From: Magnetococcales bacterium WMHbinv6
Lineage (GTDB): Bacteria; Pseudomonadota; Magnetococcia; Magnetococcales; Magnetaquicoccaceae
Reading direction: 5' to 3'
Length of the DNA stretch: 64,000 bases
Assembly: GCA_002753135.1 (NCBI GenBank)
Contig: PDZV01000017.1
Span: forward strand, 1-64,000
The notes beneath the pieces are model-generated. The model worked only from the letters and a program-made list of their open reading frames with translations. It did not search any database and was not told the origin of the DNA. The position numbers were made by a program, and so were the translations under genes. Below are positions 8,301 to 16,221 of this stretch, piece after piece. Positions within the stretch are counted from its first letter, which is position 1, and each line of letters begins with the position of its first letter.

Positions 8301-10206
8301 GCGCGGGTTGGATACGGCACAGGTTTTTTCGATGACGACAACCCAGTTTACCACCTTATCCGCCACACAAATTGCCGCCTTGACCACGGCCCAGGCCCGT
8401 GCGCTCAGCAGTACACAATTGACCCTGCTCACCACCACGCAACTGGCCGCCATGACCAGCAGCACGATCCGTATTTTGACCACCTCACAAATTGCCAACT
8501 TAAGCAGTACATTGGTGGAAACCTTGTCTGCAGTTCAGCTCTCCGGTTTCACTACGGCACATATTGCTGCTCTTTCTGCCACCCAGGTTGGCGGTCTTTC
8601 GACGGCGATTGGTTATCTCTCTTCCTCGCAAATGAAGGGGCTTAGCTCGGCCCAGGTATCCGGGTTGACGGTGACACAACTGCAAAGCATGACAACCACC
8701 GTGCTGATCTCCCTGACTTCGGCACAGTTGCGCGGTTTTACCAGCACTCTGATTGCCGCCTTGAGTACCGATCAGGCAGTGGCGTTGACCTCGTTGCAGG
8801 TCAAATCCCTGACCACCACGCAAATTTCTGGTCTGGAAACCACCGATATCGCAGCCATGACCACCACTCAGATCAAAGGGGTGATGTCAGCGCAAATTGC
8901 TGCCCTGTCCACCACACAACTGGTCAGCATGACGACGGAGCAGGTGGCCATTTTGACCACTTCGCAAATGGCAGGTTTGAGCCAGACACAAATCACCGCC
9001 ATGACCACCACCCAATTGTCGGCCTTCGCCAGTTGGCAAATTCGGGCATTTTCCACGGTACAAATGGCTGGTTTGGACGAAACGCAAGTCGCTTCACTCT
9101 CTACCACCCAGATCAGGGGCTGGCTGGCGGCACAAATTCAAGCCATCACCACCAGCCAACTGGCAGCATTCACTGACACGCAAATCAGTGCGCTGACCAC
9201 GTTGCAAATGAGTGGTATTACCAGTACCCAGGTTGCCGTACTGTCAACCAGCCAAATTGCTGCCTTGACCTACACTCAGGTCCGTCAACTCTCGGTGGTT
9301 CAGGTAAGAGGGTTGACCACCACGCAAATGGCAGCCTTCAGCACCAGCCAGGCTGTTGCCTTGAGCAGTACGCAACTGGGGGTATTGACCAGCGATCAGG
9401 TGAACGGTTTTGAATCAACCGATCTGCTTGCTTTGACGCAGACGCAAATCAAGGGATTGACCACCAGCCATCTTTCGTCGTTGACAACTGCCCTCTACAC
9501 CAGCTTAAGCAGTACGCAGATTTCCGCCCTGACCGGAGCCCAACTGCGGATATTGACCTCGGACCAGGTGGCTCTGCTGACCACCGATCAAGTGACCGGT
9601 TTGAGCAGCACCCAAATGGCCACGCTGACAGTCAGTCAATTCAGTGGTCTGGAAACAACCGATCTGGCGGCGCTGAACACCACGCAGATTCGTGGCTTGA
9701 CCAGCGCCCAAGTGGCCTCATTCACAACCGCGCAACTGGCCGCGCTCTCTGCCACAGCAATTACCGCCCTCTCTACCATTCAGAGCAAGGCCATTCTGCC
9801 AGATTTGTTGAGCGGCATCAGCACCACCCAATTTGCCGCGCTGACCGCCACCCAGATTCGCACCCTGACCGCTGCTCAGGAAGGGGCGTTGAAAACCTGG
9901 CAAATTGCAGCCTTGACCACAACCCAACTCACCGGCTTGACTTCGGCGCAAATTAAACTGTTGACCACAGAGCAGACCTTGGCCCTGTCCAGCGACCAGA
10001 TTACTGCCATGAGCAACGGACAGATTGTCGGCTTAAGCAGCAAGATTGCGTTGCTGACGACATCGCAAGTGATCGGTCTGGAGGTCAGTGACTTCAACCT
10101 GTTCAAGACCAACATCAGATCCTTCACAGAAACCCAGATTGGAGCGCTCTCCGCCGATCAAAAAGCGGCCTACGTCACGGCTGGCGGCACCCTGTCGACC
10201 TCATAA
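2311..10206 (+). CDS. Giant 8/16-residue-repeat protein, function unknown
   Basis: This 2631-aa protein is about 270 kDa by estimate. After about 36 unique residues, almost everything to residue ~2618 is an octad repeat, about 320 copies. Up to residue ~1204 it is organised as 16-mers (LDGLTSxQLxxLANTQ style); after that it is mainly (I/L/V)xxLTTTQ. I noticed no cysteine and no hydrophobic signal peptide or TM helix. The S/T-x-x-Q motif preceding each (I/L)xxL could act as a helix cap, so a repetitive solenoid is plausible but unproven. The start is ATG 2311 (GAGGAG at 2295-2300); an in-frame TTG at 2305 is an alternative. The gene stands alone, divergent from the 2015 gene and convergent with bioA. 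Adhesin, surface-layer or filament roles are guesses. Confidence 0.85.
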   Translation: MAYTDGPTVFGQADLLTVESGSPMTSTTLYSLADTILNGLTSAQLAYLLNTQLDGLTSLQLVALANSQLDGLASLQLKALADSQLDGLTSAQLSALANSQLDGVTSLQLQTLADSQLDGLPSTQLTALANSQLDGVTSLQLNALANSQLNGLTSTQVASLANTQFNGLTSAELANLANTQLDGLTSLQLKALADTQLNGLASLQLKALAESQLDGLTSLSIQALANSQLDGLTSAQLSAWEDTQLDGLTSTQLTALSGSQLDGLTYLQLMALADSQLDGLASGQLLTLADSQLMEITSAQLAALVNTQLDGLSSAVITQMADTQLDGFSATQLAGFASTQWDGMQSNQLNSLAESQLNGLSSVHLAALANTQLNGLLGLQLFNLADSQLNGLNDSHLTAFADTQLNGLTSLQLSGLAATQLNGLTSTQLSSLTDSQLDGLTATHLPGLANTQLNGLHSAHLQGLAESQLNGLTSTQLAALADTQLKGLSSVHLTSLVNTQLDGLSSIHLNKLVSTQLDGLDSAQLKALAGSQLDGLTSVNLQALADTQWNGLTSVQLTTLAVTQLKGVSSSQLTALANTQLDGLSSLQVQNLVDTQMDGVTSLQLKSLAVTQLNGLTSIQLKDLIDTQLDGLTSTQITDLAGSQLDGLTSTQLEDFAETQLNGLTSALLQTLANSQLDGLTSLQLQSLVNTQLNGLYSSHLAALVDTQLDGLTSSQLASLAGSQLDGLGSQLVTSLADTQLNGLSSVQLATLANTQWDGVSSSQLSALAGTQLNGLTSVQLAGFADSQLNGLGSSQLKEFNNTQLDGLTSAQLNQLADSQLNGLTSLHLTNLAASQLNGLGYEQLTGLANTQLDGLTSDQLATLANTQLDGLTSGQLTALAATQLNGLTSSQLSALVDTQLDGLVSTDLASLAATQLNGLSSVQLGDLVATQLDGLTSSQIGTLADTQWDDLASVALTSLVNSQLDGLTSTVLGSLDNTQLDGLSSLQLKALAATQLNGLTSTQLAGLANSQWDGLTSSQLLGLVDTQLNAFTSSMLTSLVGTQLDGLSSVALTGLADTQLNGLASSQAASLANTQLNGLTSSQLNNLSDTQLNGLLSGQLASLAGTQLNGLSSLQLNGLVNTQLDGLTFQQLNQFANTQLDGLSSAQLSELTTAQLSGLFSAQLSNFADTQLDGLTSTQIIRLATSQLGGLTSTQLESLTITQIDGVTTSQIAALTTTQMAGLNSTLLTSLDTTQVRSLSTTQISALTTTQMVGLTSTQVQTLTTQQLRGLTATQINTWTTTQIAGLTATQIANLTATQVSGFSVTHMSSLTSGQVSMLTTSQVSGLTTTQIDAMDTTQIRGLTSSQIVMLTTTQIAGLASTDIGTLNTVQLKGLTSTLLAALSTTQVDGLNTTQIGSLSTDLVKGFTTTQIASLDTTQLHGLNTTQITSLNTTQLGAFDTTQLTSLSAQQIKGLNSSQMAALTTTQLDNLTTTQIYALTTTQIHGLTTTQLASLTTTEMAGITSSHIAALTTRQISGLESTDITVLSTTQLQGLSSTLLAVLDANQLSGFTNTQISNLHSLQLKGLSSTQLATLTTTQLAGLGSQQLRTLSTTQMVGLTTTQVQSMTTTQLAGLSTSQAAALTATQMAAMDSIQLGALSSSQVKGFTTTQIGSLTTTQLAGLESSDINSLTVLQITGFTTTQLAALSTTQIGGVTSTQLRALSTTQMTGLESTDIQAMTTQQLSGLSAVQLGVLDVTQISGMTTTLIAALSTMQLRGMVTTQLESLTTTQISALSSTHIRYLSSTQFSSLTATQLNSMTLTQVAGISSDKIANLTTTQLVGLSATDISAFSTTQMKYLSSTNLAAFTTTQLQAITATDIKVITVSQLSGLAATHIEALTTTQLATVTTTQIAALNTTQISGLETTDINVLSTTQLKGLSSLQLSLFTTTQLTGLNTTLIAALSTAQLRGLDTTQVDALSTTQAMALSSTQLRSMTTTQLSSLNVTQIALLNDTQVRGLDTAQVFSMTTTQFTTLSATQIAALTTAQARALSSTQLTLLTTTQLAAMTSSTIRILTTSQIANLSSTLVETLSAVQLSGFTTAHIAALSATQVGGLSTAIGYLSSSQMKGLSSAQVSGLTVTQLQSMTTTVLISLTSAQLRGFTSTLIAALSTDQAVALTSLQVKSLTTTQISGLETTDIAAMTTTQIKGVMSAQIAALSTTQLVSMTTEQVAILTTSQMAGLSQTQITAMTTTQLSAFASWQIRAFSTVQMAGLDETQVASLSTTQIRGWLAAQIQAITTSQLAAFTDTQISALTTLQMSGITSTQVAVLSTSQIAALTYTQVRQLSVVQVRGLTTTQMAAFSTSQAVALSSTQLGVLTSDQVNGFESTDLLALTQTQIKGLTTSHLSSLTTALYTSLSSTQISALTGAQLRILTSDQVALLTTDQVTGLSSTQMATLTVSQFSGLETTDLAALNTTQIRGLTSAQVASFTTAQLAALSATAITALSTIQSKAILPDLLSGISTTQFAALTATQIRTLTAAQEGALKTWQIAALTTTQLTGLTSAQIKLLTTEQTLALSSDQITAMSNGQIVGLSSKIALLTTSQVIGLEVSDFNLFKTNIRSFTETQIGALSADQKAAYVTAGGTLSTS
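2419..5919 (+). repeat. Coding repeat array A: 48-bp unit (16 residues)
   Basis: Units of 48 bp encode L(D/N)GLTSxQ followed by LxxLA(N/D)(S/T)Q. The Gly occurs in every second octad, so the true period is 16 residues. Copies are diverged at nucleotide level with many synonymous changes, which points to old duplication or protein-level selection rather than fresh expansion. A few units deviate, for example one with MEIT in place of DGLT near 3190 and one with DDLA near 5161. Confidence 0.85.
5920..10164 (+). repeat. Coding repeat array B: 24-bp unit (8 residues)
   Basis: The consensus shifts to (I/L/V/M)xxLTTTQ with Thr replacing much of the Asp/Asn/Ala of array A. Gly still tends to occur in alternate octads (xxGL), but the phase slips locally. 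Variant octads of the form GLE(S/T)(T/S)D(I/L) recur irregularly along the array. Short deletions are visible near 8605 (LSTAIGYL) and near 10040 (SSKIALL). Confidence 0.8.
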
Positions 10207-10215
10207 TTGCCACGC

Positions 10216-10260
10216 GCAAAAAAACACACAGCCGATGCTTGCCCCGCATCGGCTGTGTGT
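10216..10260 (-). terminator. Intrinsic terminator for bioA, shared with the giant gene
   Basis: A perfect 15-bp inverted repeat (ACACACAGCCGATGC at 10224-10238 with its complement at 10246-10260) encloses a 7-nt loop. On the minus strand it is followed by a T-run (the A-run 10218-10224 on plus), so it is a classical rho-independent terminator for bioA. On the plus strand no T-run follows, so the giant gene would use it less efficiently. It sits in the convergent gap. Confidence 0.85.
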
Positions 10261-10300
10261 TGCTGATCAAACGCCACAAATTTCAATCAGAGAATTTCAA

Positions 10301-11674
10301 TCAGACGGGCTGCCCGTTCATCTCACTTGCCGTAACCGGTGGCAACTGGTGCAACGCTTCGGCCACACAGTCCCAGGCTTGGTGCAGTTCGCTGTCGGAG
10401 ATGCAATAGGGCGGCAACAAATAGAGGGCATTGCCGAGAGGGCGCAGCAGAAAGCCTCTTTCCAGAAAAAATTTTCTTAAGAACAGACCAATCCGCGAGG
10501 CATAGCCGGCATCGTCGGCCACAATATCCAAGGCGGCGATACTGCCCACAACACGGGGATAGCGCACGCGCGGGTGGTCTGCCAATGCCGTTACCCGCGC
10601 CTGGTGAATGGCTTCCAGTTGGGCAATGCGCGGCAAGGTGTTCTCTTCCTCAAACAGGGCCAGGGCAACCAAGGCGGCGGCACAACCCAGCGGGTTGGCG
10701 GTAAAAGAGTGACCATGGGCAAAGGCCCGATCAAAACTGTCGCCCACAAAAGCCTGATAAATTTCTTCCCGACAAACCGTCACCGACATGGGCAGAAAGC
10801 CGCCGGTCAACCCTTTTGACAAACAGATAATGTCCGGGGTAGTGGCGGCACGCTGGCAGGCAAACAGAGTGCCTGTACGACCAAATCCTGTCATTACCTC
10901 ATCAAAAATCAACAACACTCCTGCCGCACGCAACCGCTCGGCCACCTGCTGCACAAATTGGGGGCGACACATACGCATGCCTGCCGCCCCTTGCACCAAA
11001 GGTTCCATTAAACAGGCGGCACAGCTGCTGCCATGCTCGGATAAATAACGATCCAGGGCATGCAAGGCCTCCCGTTCCTTGCCGTCAACCTGCGCATCCC
11101 CTTGCCAGGTTGCGGGAAAGGGAACCCAGTCTACCGGAAACAACAAGGAACGAAACGGCTCAAAAAAACCACTGGAACCCCCGACCGACATGGCCCCGAC
11201 CGTATCACCATGGTATCCCCCCTGAAAAGCCAGAAAACGTTCCTTCCTTTTTCCCTGGTTGTACCAATACTGACGGGCCATTTTCAGGGCCACTTCCACA
11301 GCTGTCGAGCCGTTATCGGAAAAAAAGAGGCGGCTCAACCCTTCCGGCAACCGGGCAACCAGCTTGGCGGCGAGTTGTGCGGCAGGTGGATGGGTAAAAC
11401 CGGCAAAGACCACCTGCTCCAGGATCATCGCCTGCTGCGCAAGGGCCAGTGCAATGCGGGGGTGACCGTGTCCGTGCGTAATGACCCACCAGGATGAGAT
11501 CAAATCCAAATAACTTTGCCCCTCTGGACCATACAAACTGGCCCCCCGCGCCGCGACAATGGGTGTCACCGGCGGTGCGGTCCCGGCTTGCGTAAAGGGA
11601 TGCCAGACATGCCTCTCATCCCACTGCAACCACTCTTCTGTCGCGAATGCTGGCGATGGTTTCTCTTGTATCAT
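10301..11674 (-). CDS. bioA: Adenosylmethionine-8-amino-7-oxononanoate aminotransferase
   Basis: BioA is a class III PLP aminotransferase that makes 7,8-diaminopelargonate from KAPA with SAM as amino donor, in biotin synthesis. The protein is 457 aa, slightly longer than E. coli BioA. Diagnostic stretches are WHPFTQ near residue 25, SSWWVITHGHGHP near 65, YHGDTVGAMSVGG near 155, the IFDEVMTGFGRTG block that binds the PLP pyridine, and SKGLTGGFLPM carrying the Schiff-base lysine. No other biotin gene is adjacent, so it is a single-gene unit ending at the terminator at 10216-10260. Confidence 0.93.
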   Translation of the reverse strand: MIQEKPSPAFATEEWLQWDERHVWHPFTQAGTAPPVTPIVAARGASLYGPEGQSYLDLISSWWVITHGHGHPRIALALAQQAMILEQVVFAGFTHPPAAQLAAKLVARLPEGLSRLFFSDNGSTAVEVALKMARQYWYNQGKRKERFLAFQGGYHGDTVGAMSVGGSSGFFEPFRSLLFPVDWVPFPATWQGDAQVDGKEREALHALDRYLSEHGSSCAACLMEPLVQGAAGMRMCRPQFVQQVAERLRAAGVLLIFDEVMTGFGRTGTLFACQRAATTPDIICLSKGLTGGFLPMSVTVCREEIYQAFVGDSFDRAFAHGHSFTANPLGCAAALVALALFEEENTLPRIAQLEAIHQARVTALADHPRVRYPRVVGSIAALDIVADDAGYASRIGLFLRKFFLERGFLLRPLGNALYLLPPYCISDSELHQAWDCVAEALHQLPPVTASEMNGQPV

Positions 11675-11749
11675 CTCTTGCCCGTTGCTCTTTTGCCTGT
11701 CTTACCAGACTGTTACAATCCAGGAACCGCTTGCCGTACCCCTGCCATT

Positions 11750-12859
11750 TTACCGCCGGGGTAAAGTGATCACCACCAGCGTACCCAACTCGGCACTGCT
11801 CTGCATCTGCACATCTCCTCCCTGGGCCCGCGCCATCAACAAAGCGGAATAGGTACCCAAACCGGTCCCCTGTTCCTTGCCATACGTTTTATATTTTTCA
11901 AAAAAATGCTCCCTGATAGCCTCGGGAACGGTGCCCACGTTATGAATCCGGATTGACACCATTGCCTCTGTGCGAAAATCCAGCGTCACCGTCACCTGCG
12001 CCCCTGGAGGGGAGGCTTCGACCGCATTTTTGATCAAATTGGCCAACAAAAAGTAGCAAAGCGTTTGATCGGCTGCCAAGGTGCAGCCATCTTCCTCTTT
12101 GTCTCGGGCGATGTCGACCACCATCACCACATGATGGGCCCGCACCAGAGCCGATAAATCATGACAGACCCGATTGACCACCCGACACATATCAAACGAT
12201 CGCGGCTCATAATGATAACGACCGGTTTCAATCTTATACAAATCCATGGACCGGTTGATCATTTCCAACATGCGATTGGCGGCGTGAATGGCGCGATGCA
12301 AACAATCAGCATGGTATTCAGACAAACCCGCCTCTTCCAAAACCACCTCCGAAAAGCCGATCACCGCCGACAAGGGCCCTTTTAAATCGTGGCGGGTAAT
12401 TCTTTCAATGTCATCACGAAGGCGTACCACCTCCTCCAACATTTCGTTACGTTTGGCCAACTCTTGCCGACTGCGGGCCAATTCCAGATGAATCGCCAGG
12501 CGGGCCAAAACAGTTGGAACCGAAAGAGGCTTGCGGATATAGTCGACAGCACCGGAGTGCAAACCGTTGAGTTCACTCTCCTGATCGGGAACAGCCGTCA
12601 AAAAAATAATTGGAATCTCCCGTGTTGCCTCCTCCATTTTCAAGCGGCGCAACACCTCAAACCCATCCATATCCGGCATGAGAATATCCAGCAGAATAAT
12701 CTCTGGATGCGGCGGTTTGAGTGCTTTGCATAAGGCATTTTCGCCATTGCGAGCGGGGACCACAGCGTAAAGGTCAGAAAGCACGGTCGTCAGCACTTCC
12801 AAGGTCTCTGCCGAATCATCCACCACCAGCACCTTGGGTTTGGCCTGGTTACTGCTCAT
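11750..12859 (-). CDS. Receiver-histidine kinase (REC-HisKA-HATPase)
   Basis: This soluble 369-aa protein starts with a receiver domain (phospho-acceptor D58 in LLDILMPDMDG) followed by a short coiled linker. A HisKA region with H157 (RHDLKGPL) comes next, then an HATPase domain with N-box NLIKNAVEASPP and G-box GTGLGTYSALL. It would be phosphorylated by a partner and then autophosphorylate, a typical phosphorelay intermediate. The ATG overlaps the end of the upstream hybrid kinase by 11 bp, and GGAGAA lies 5 nt upstream of it, so the two are coupled. The stimulus is unknown. Confidence 0.85.
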   Translation of the reverse strand: MSSNQAKPKVLVVDDSAETLEVLTTVLSDLYAVVPARNGENALCKALKPPHPEIILLDILMPDMDGFEVLRRLKMEEATREIPIIFLTAVPDQESELNGLHSGAVDYIRKPLSVPTVLARLAIHLELARSRQELAKRNEMLEEVVRLRDDIERITRHDLKGPLSAVIGFSEVVLEEAGLSEYHADCLHRAIHAANRMLEMINRSMDLYKIETGRYHYEPRSFDMCRVVNRVCHDLSALVRAHHVVMVVDIARDKEEDGCTLAADQTLCYFLLANLIKNAVEASPPGAQVTVTLDFRTEAMVSIRIHNVGTVPEAIREHFFEKYKTYGKEQGTGLGTYSALLMARAQGGDVQMQSSAELGTLVVITLPRR

Positions 12860-15797
12860 CTGTTTTCTCCTGCTTCAACTGCGCCATGAGCCTGACAAGA
12901 ATCGTTTGTGCCTGGTCCGTCTCAAATTCGGCCATATGCCGCAGCAACTCACTGCATAAAGGGGCATACGCGCTTTGACGCTGCAGATAGGGCATGATCT
13001 GCTCCAAGCTCCGTCGCGCCTCATCAAAGTCACCGTCCAGGGCATTGTACATCTTTTGCAAAAGAGGTTGCACCTCCTTTACTGAATCGGCACGAACCGT
13101 TTGTTCGACCTGGGCGGCAGGCGACTCCTGTTTGTGGATAATTTCTTCCAACAGTAACAACAACTGTTCCAGCTCTTGCATGAACTGATTGACCAGAAGC
13201 GGCGTTTCCCGCTGTTCTACGAGTGCCTGTTCCAGCTCATTTGCCTGCATGGCAACCGAGTGTGCCCCGATACTGGCCGCCGCACCCCGCACGCTATGCA
13301 CCAAACGTCGCGCTTCTTGCCGATTGCCCTGGATAAACGCCGTGCGCAACTGCTGTATGGTCTCCTTTTGCCCACGGCTGAAACGGCGGACAATTTGCCA
13401 GTATACCTGCTCGTTGCCACCCACCCGGCGAATGGCGGCCACCCAATCAAGTGCGGCTTCCAACTCTTCTGCTGGCCGATTGTCAACACGCACAGGAAGA
13501 ACAGATTGACGCGGCAGCGACTGACCATTCTCGCTCTCCGTCGCCCCAGGCAACAGGCGCAACAACACCTGATAAAGCTGTTTCGGATCGATAGGTTTAA
13601 TGATATGGTCGTTCATACCGTGGGCAAAAGAACGTTCCCGATCCCCTTGCATGCCATGAGCTGTCATCGCGATAATGGGTAGATGTTCTCCTCCTGGACG
13701 CTGCCGAATCAAACGACAGGCTTCCAGGCCATCCATCACCGGCATTTGTATATCCATTAACACACAATCGTAGGCTTGCGCGGCAATTTTTTCGATGGCC
13801 TGCTGGCCATTCATCGCCACATCGGATTTGATCCCGACTTGATGCAAAATTTCTTGTGCAATCAGCAAATTAATTTCATGATCATCCACCAGCAGCACTT
13901 TTACTCCATGCAAACGAAACAGGGCCTGCCATGACGGTTCCTGCTGGTTAAGCGTGTTATGGCTAAACACGTTCTGGCGAAAAACGGAAGCATCTGTGCT
14001 GTTTGCCGACTCGGCAATCTGCATCGGCAGCAAAAAGGTAAAACAACTGCCCTTACCCAGGCTGCTGGTGGCATAAATGGTGCCTCCCATCAACTCGACC
14101 AAATGCCGACAGATCGTCAACCCCAAGCCCGTACCACCATAACGGCGGGTGATGGTCCCATCGGCCTGTTGAAAAGCCTGAAATATTTTTTCCAGCTGTT
14201 CTGGTTCCATGCCGACTCCGCTGTCCTGGACAGAAAAAGCCACAGCGACACGGTCACCATGACGGACCAATTCGCGGACCGCAACCACAATTTCCCCTTT
14301 TTCGGTAAATTTGATGGCATTGTTCAGTAAGTTGGTCAACACTTGTCCGAGTCGTAGCGGATCCCCCAACCAATAGCGCGGCAAGAGATCTGTTGCTTCG
14401 ATACGAATGGACAGCTCTTTCCCTTCCCGATACCAGGTGGCCATATCCAACAGATCCGTGATCACCTCATCCAGATTAAAGATCACCCGTTCCATGCTGA
14501 TCTTGCCGGCCTCAATTTTGGAAAAATCCAAAATATCATTCAAAATCGCCAACAACTTGCGCCCTGCTCGCACCACTTTTTCCATGTGGCTCCGTTGTTT
14601 GCGCTCCAACTTGCCCTGCATGACCAACTGGCTCAAGCCCAATATCGCATGCATCGGCGTACGAATTTCATGACTCATATTGGCCAAAAATTCACCCTTG
14701 GCCCGATTGGCCAGTTCCGCCTGGCGTTCGCTTTGTTGCAGTTGCAAATAGGTCTGTTTCAACGTCTCTTCAACTTGCTTGCGTTCAGAAATATCGCGCA
14801 ACACACCGACAGTGCCAATAAAACGACCCTGACGATCACGTACCGGCGCACTGTACATGCCAGCACTGCTGATTTCACCGGTACAGGGCAGATCATTTTT
14901 GCTGCTGTTGGTGGCACTGTTGGCGGGCAGATTCTGTTTCGGGCGCAAGCGCACCTCCAACCCGAGGGTCTGGCGTTTGCCGGTACGCCGTTCATCAAAC
15001 AACTTGGGCGGGGATTTGAGTTGAGATGATCCTTTCAATTGTTTGATCAAATTGGCAAAACTGATCCGTTCCACCTCGCCGGTTTCGATGATCGTACTGA
15101 AATGTTGTCCCAACAACTCCTCGGTACTGTAACCCAAACGCTCCATGGCATGATTGATAAAGGTAAAACGCCCTTTGGCATCCAATTGGTAAATCATATC
15201 TGGAACTGTTTGCACCAAAGTCTGATATTTTTCCTTGGCTGCCAACAAATCGGCATTCAAGCGATTCATCTTGTCGTGCAACAGGTTCAGTTCATTGTTC
15301 TTGCGCAGAATGCTCTCATAAATGGAGAGCAAAAAATTGAGTACCTGATCCCGGTTGGAGTCAATTTGGAAACGACGCCCACCCGGCATTTCAATGTAAC
15401 GGGTGGGAAACTCTGACTGCAACTTTGACAACGGCAGTCGCAACAACTCCCAGATTTTACGGATCAGATCGGCTTCTTCGTAGGGCTTGAGGATATAATT
15501 GTCCGCCTTGGCCTCCAGGCCGAACAAAATTTCCTCCATGGTGGAGAGTTCTGATAGCAGAATGACCGGTATGGCCTGCCAATGCCGATTCTGCTTGATG
15601 ATCCGACACATCTCATAACCGGTCATCACCGGCATGTTGATATCGCTGATGACAAGATCGGGGGAACGTTCGCTGATCAGTTGCAAGGCTTCCTGGCCAT
15701 TGGTCGCGGTCAGCACTTGAAATTGATTGTTTTTAAGGATTTTTTCCAGAAAAAACGATTGCACCAAACTGTCTTCGACAACCAGGATGAGCGGCAT
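12849..15797 (-). CDS. Hybrid sensor kinase REC-PAS-HisKA-HATPase-REC-HPt
   Basis: This 982-aa cytoplasmic protein has no TM segment. Domains in order are REC1 (D52 in ISDINMP), a coiled region, PAS (about 200-330), HisKA with H376 ([11 protein letters not shown]), HATPase (about 425-590), REC2 (D682 in LMDIQMP), and HPt with H834 (LVHSVRGAAASIGA). All phosphotransfer residues are present, so an internal His-Asp-His relay is possible. The final 120 residues after HPt are helical-looking with no recognised domain. It is the first gene of a pair with the receiver-kinase at 11750-12859. Its signal is unknown; the PAS region could bind a ligand or cofactor. Confidence 0.87.
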   Translation of the reverse strand: MPLILVVEDSLVQSFFLEKILKNNQFQVLTATNGQEALQLISERSPDLVISDINMPVMTGYEMCRIIKQNRHWQAIPVILLSELSTMEEILFGLEAKADNYILKPYEEADLIRKIWELLRLPLSKLQSEFPTRYIEMPGGRRFQIDSNRDQVLNFLLSIYESILRKNNELNLLHDKMNRLNADLLAAKEKYQTLVQTVPDMIYQLDAKGRFTFINHAMERLGYSTEELLGQHFSTIIETGEVERISFANLIKQLKGSSQLKSPPKLFDERRTGKRQTLGLEVRLRPKQNLPANSATNSSKNDLPCTGEISSAGMYSAPVRDRQGRFIGTVGVLRDISERKQVEETLKQTYLQLQQSERQAELANRAKGEFLANMSHEIRTPMHAILGLSQLVMQGKLERKQRSHMEKVVRAGRKLLAILNDILDFSKIEAGKISMERVIFNLDEVITDLLDMATWYREGKELSIRIEATDLLPRYWLGDPLRLGQVLTNLLNNAIKFTEKGEIVVAVRELVRHGDRVAVAFSVQDSGVGMEPEQLEKIFQAFQQADGTITRRYGGTGLGLTICRHLVELMGGTIYATSSLGKGSCFTFLLPMQIAESANSTDASVFRQNVFSHNTLNQQEPSWQALFRLHGVKVLLVDDHEINLLIAQEILHQVGIKSDVAMNGQQAIEKIAAQAYDCVLMDIQMPVMDGLEACRLIRQRPGGEHLPIIAMTAHGMQGDRERSFAHGMNDHIIKPIDPKQLYQVLLRLLPGATESENGQSLPRQSVLPVRVDNRPAEELEAALDWVAAIRRVGGNEQVYWQIVRRFSRGQKETIQQLRTAFIQGNRQEARRLVHSVRGAAASIGAHSVAMQANELEQALVEQRETPLLVNQFMQELEQLLLLLEEIIHKQESPAAQVEQTVRADSVKEVQPLLQKMYNALDGDFDEARRSLEQIMPYLQRQSAYAPLCSELLRHMAEFETDQAQTILVRLMAQLKQEKTDEQ

Positions 15798-15836
15798 ATG
15801 ATCGATTAAACCTCTCTTGCTCTCATCCTCGTTAGA

Positions 15837-16196
15837 CTAGCGAATTCTGGTGCGACATTTCGGACACAAGACTCTGGCAGGACGATCATCCTCGCCTTCT
15901 TCATGCCACTCGACATGCCATTGGGAACGAATGGCCTCTTCCAAACACCCCTCAAACCAGGCGTAACCATCACAAAACCGTCGACCACGAATCGGAGTAC
16001 GCCGATCCCATTGACCAGGAGGAGGAAGATCGATTTTGCGCCGATCCAAGGTTTGTCGACGATCCAACTGTAACCGACGTTTGTCAACAAACGGTAAAAC
16101 CCGCGCTTGCAAATTCAACTTGGCGGCACGCCGGTCTGGACGGTAAAAATCCTGAGGATTGCACTGTCCACAATACAAACGAATGACCTGCGCCAC
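15837..16196 (-). CDS. Small protein with split CxxC pairs, unknown function
   Basis: This 119-aa protein has CxxC near the N-terminus (CGQC, 9-12) and another at the C-terminus (CPKC), a layout that could hold one zinc ion. Between them it is basic, with repeated DRR/DKRR motifs, and has two extra Cys. The start is GTG at 16196, supported by AGGAGGAGAA about 9 nt upstream. It follows the 154-aa gene by 25 bp and probably shares its transcript, next to the hybrid kinase operon. No family recognised; a regulatory or nucleic-acid-binding role is only a guess from charge. Confidence 0.6.
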   Translation of the reverse strand: MAQVIRLYCGQCNPQDFYRPDRRAAKLNLQARVLPFVDKRRLQLDRRQTLDRRKIDLPPPGQWDRRTPIRGRRFCDGYAWFEGCLEEAIRSQWHVEWHEEGEDDRPARVLCPKCRTRIR

Positions 16197-16221
16197 AACC
16201 TTCTCCTCCTGAAGTCAATGA

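Noticed and set aside
2353-10127. Many antisense ORFs rich in GGQ, SSW or VVV patterns across the giant gene
   Set aside because: They are reverse-frame images of the same repeat, lack ribosome sites, and stop wherever the repeat varies.
2419-10164. A CRISPR-like look of regularly spaced repeats
   Set aside because: The repeat is continuous coding sequence with diverged 24/48-bp units, no unique spacers and no cas genes.
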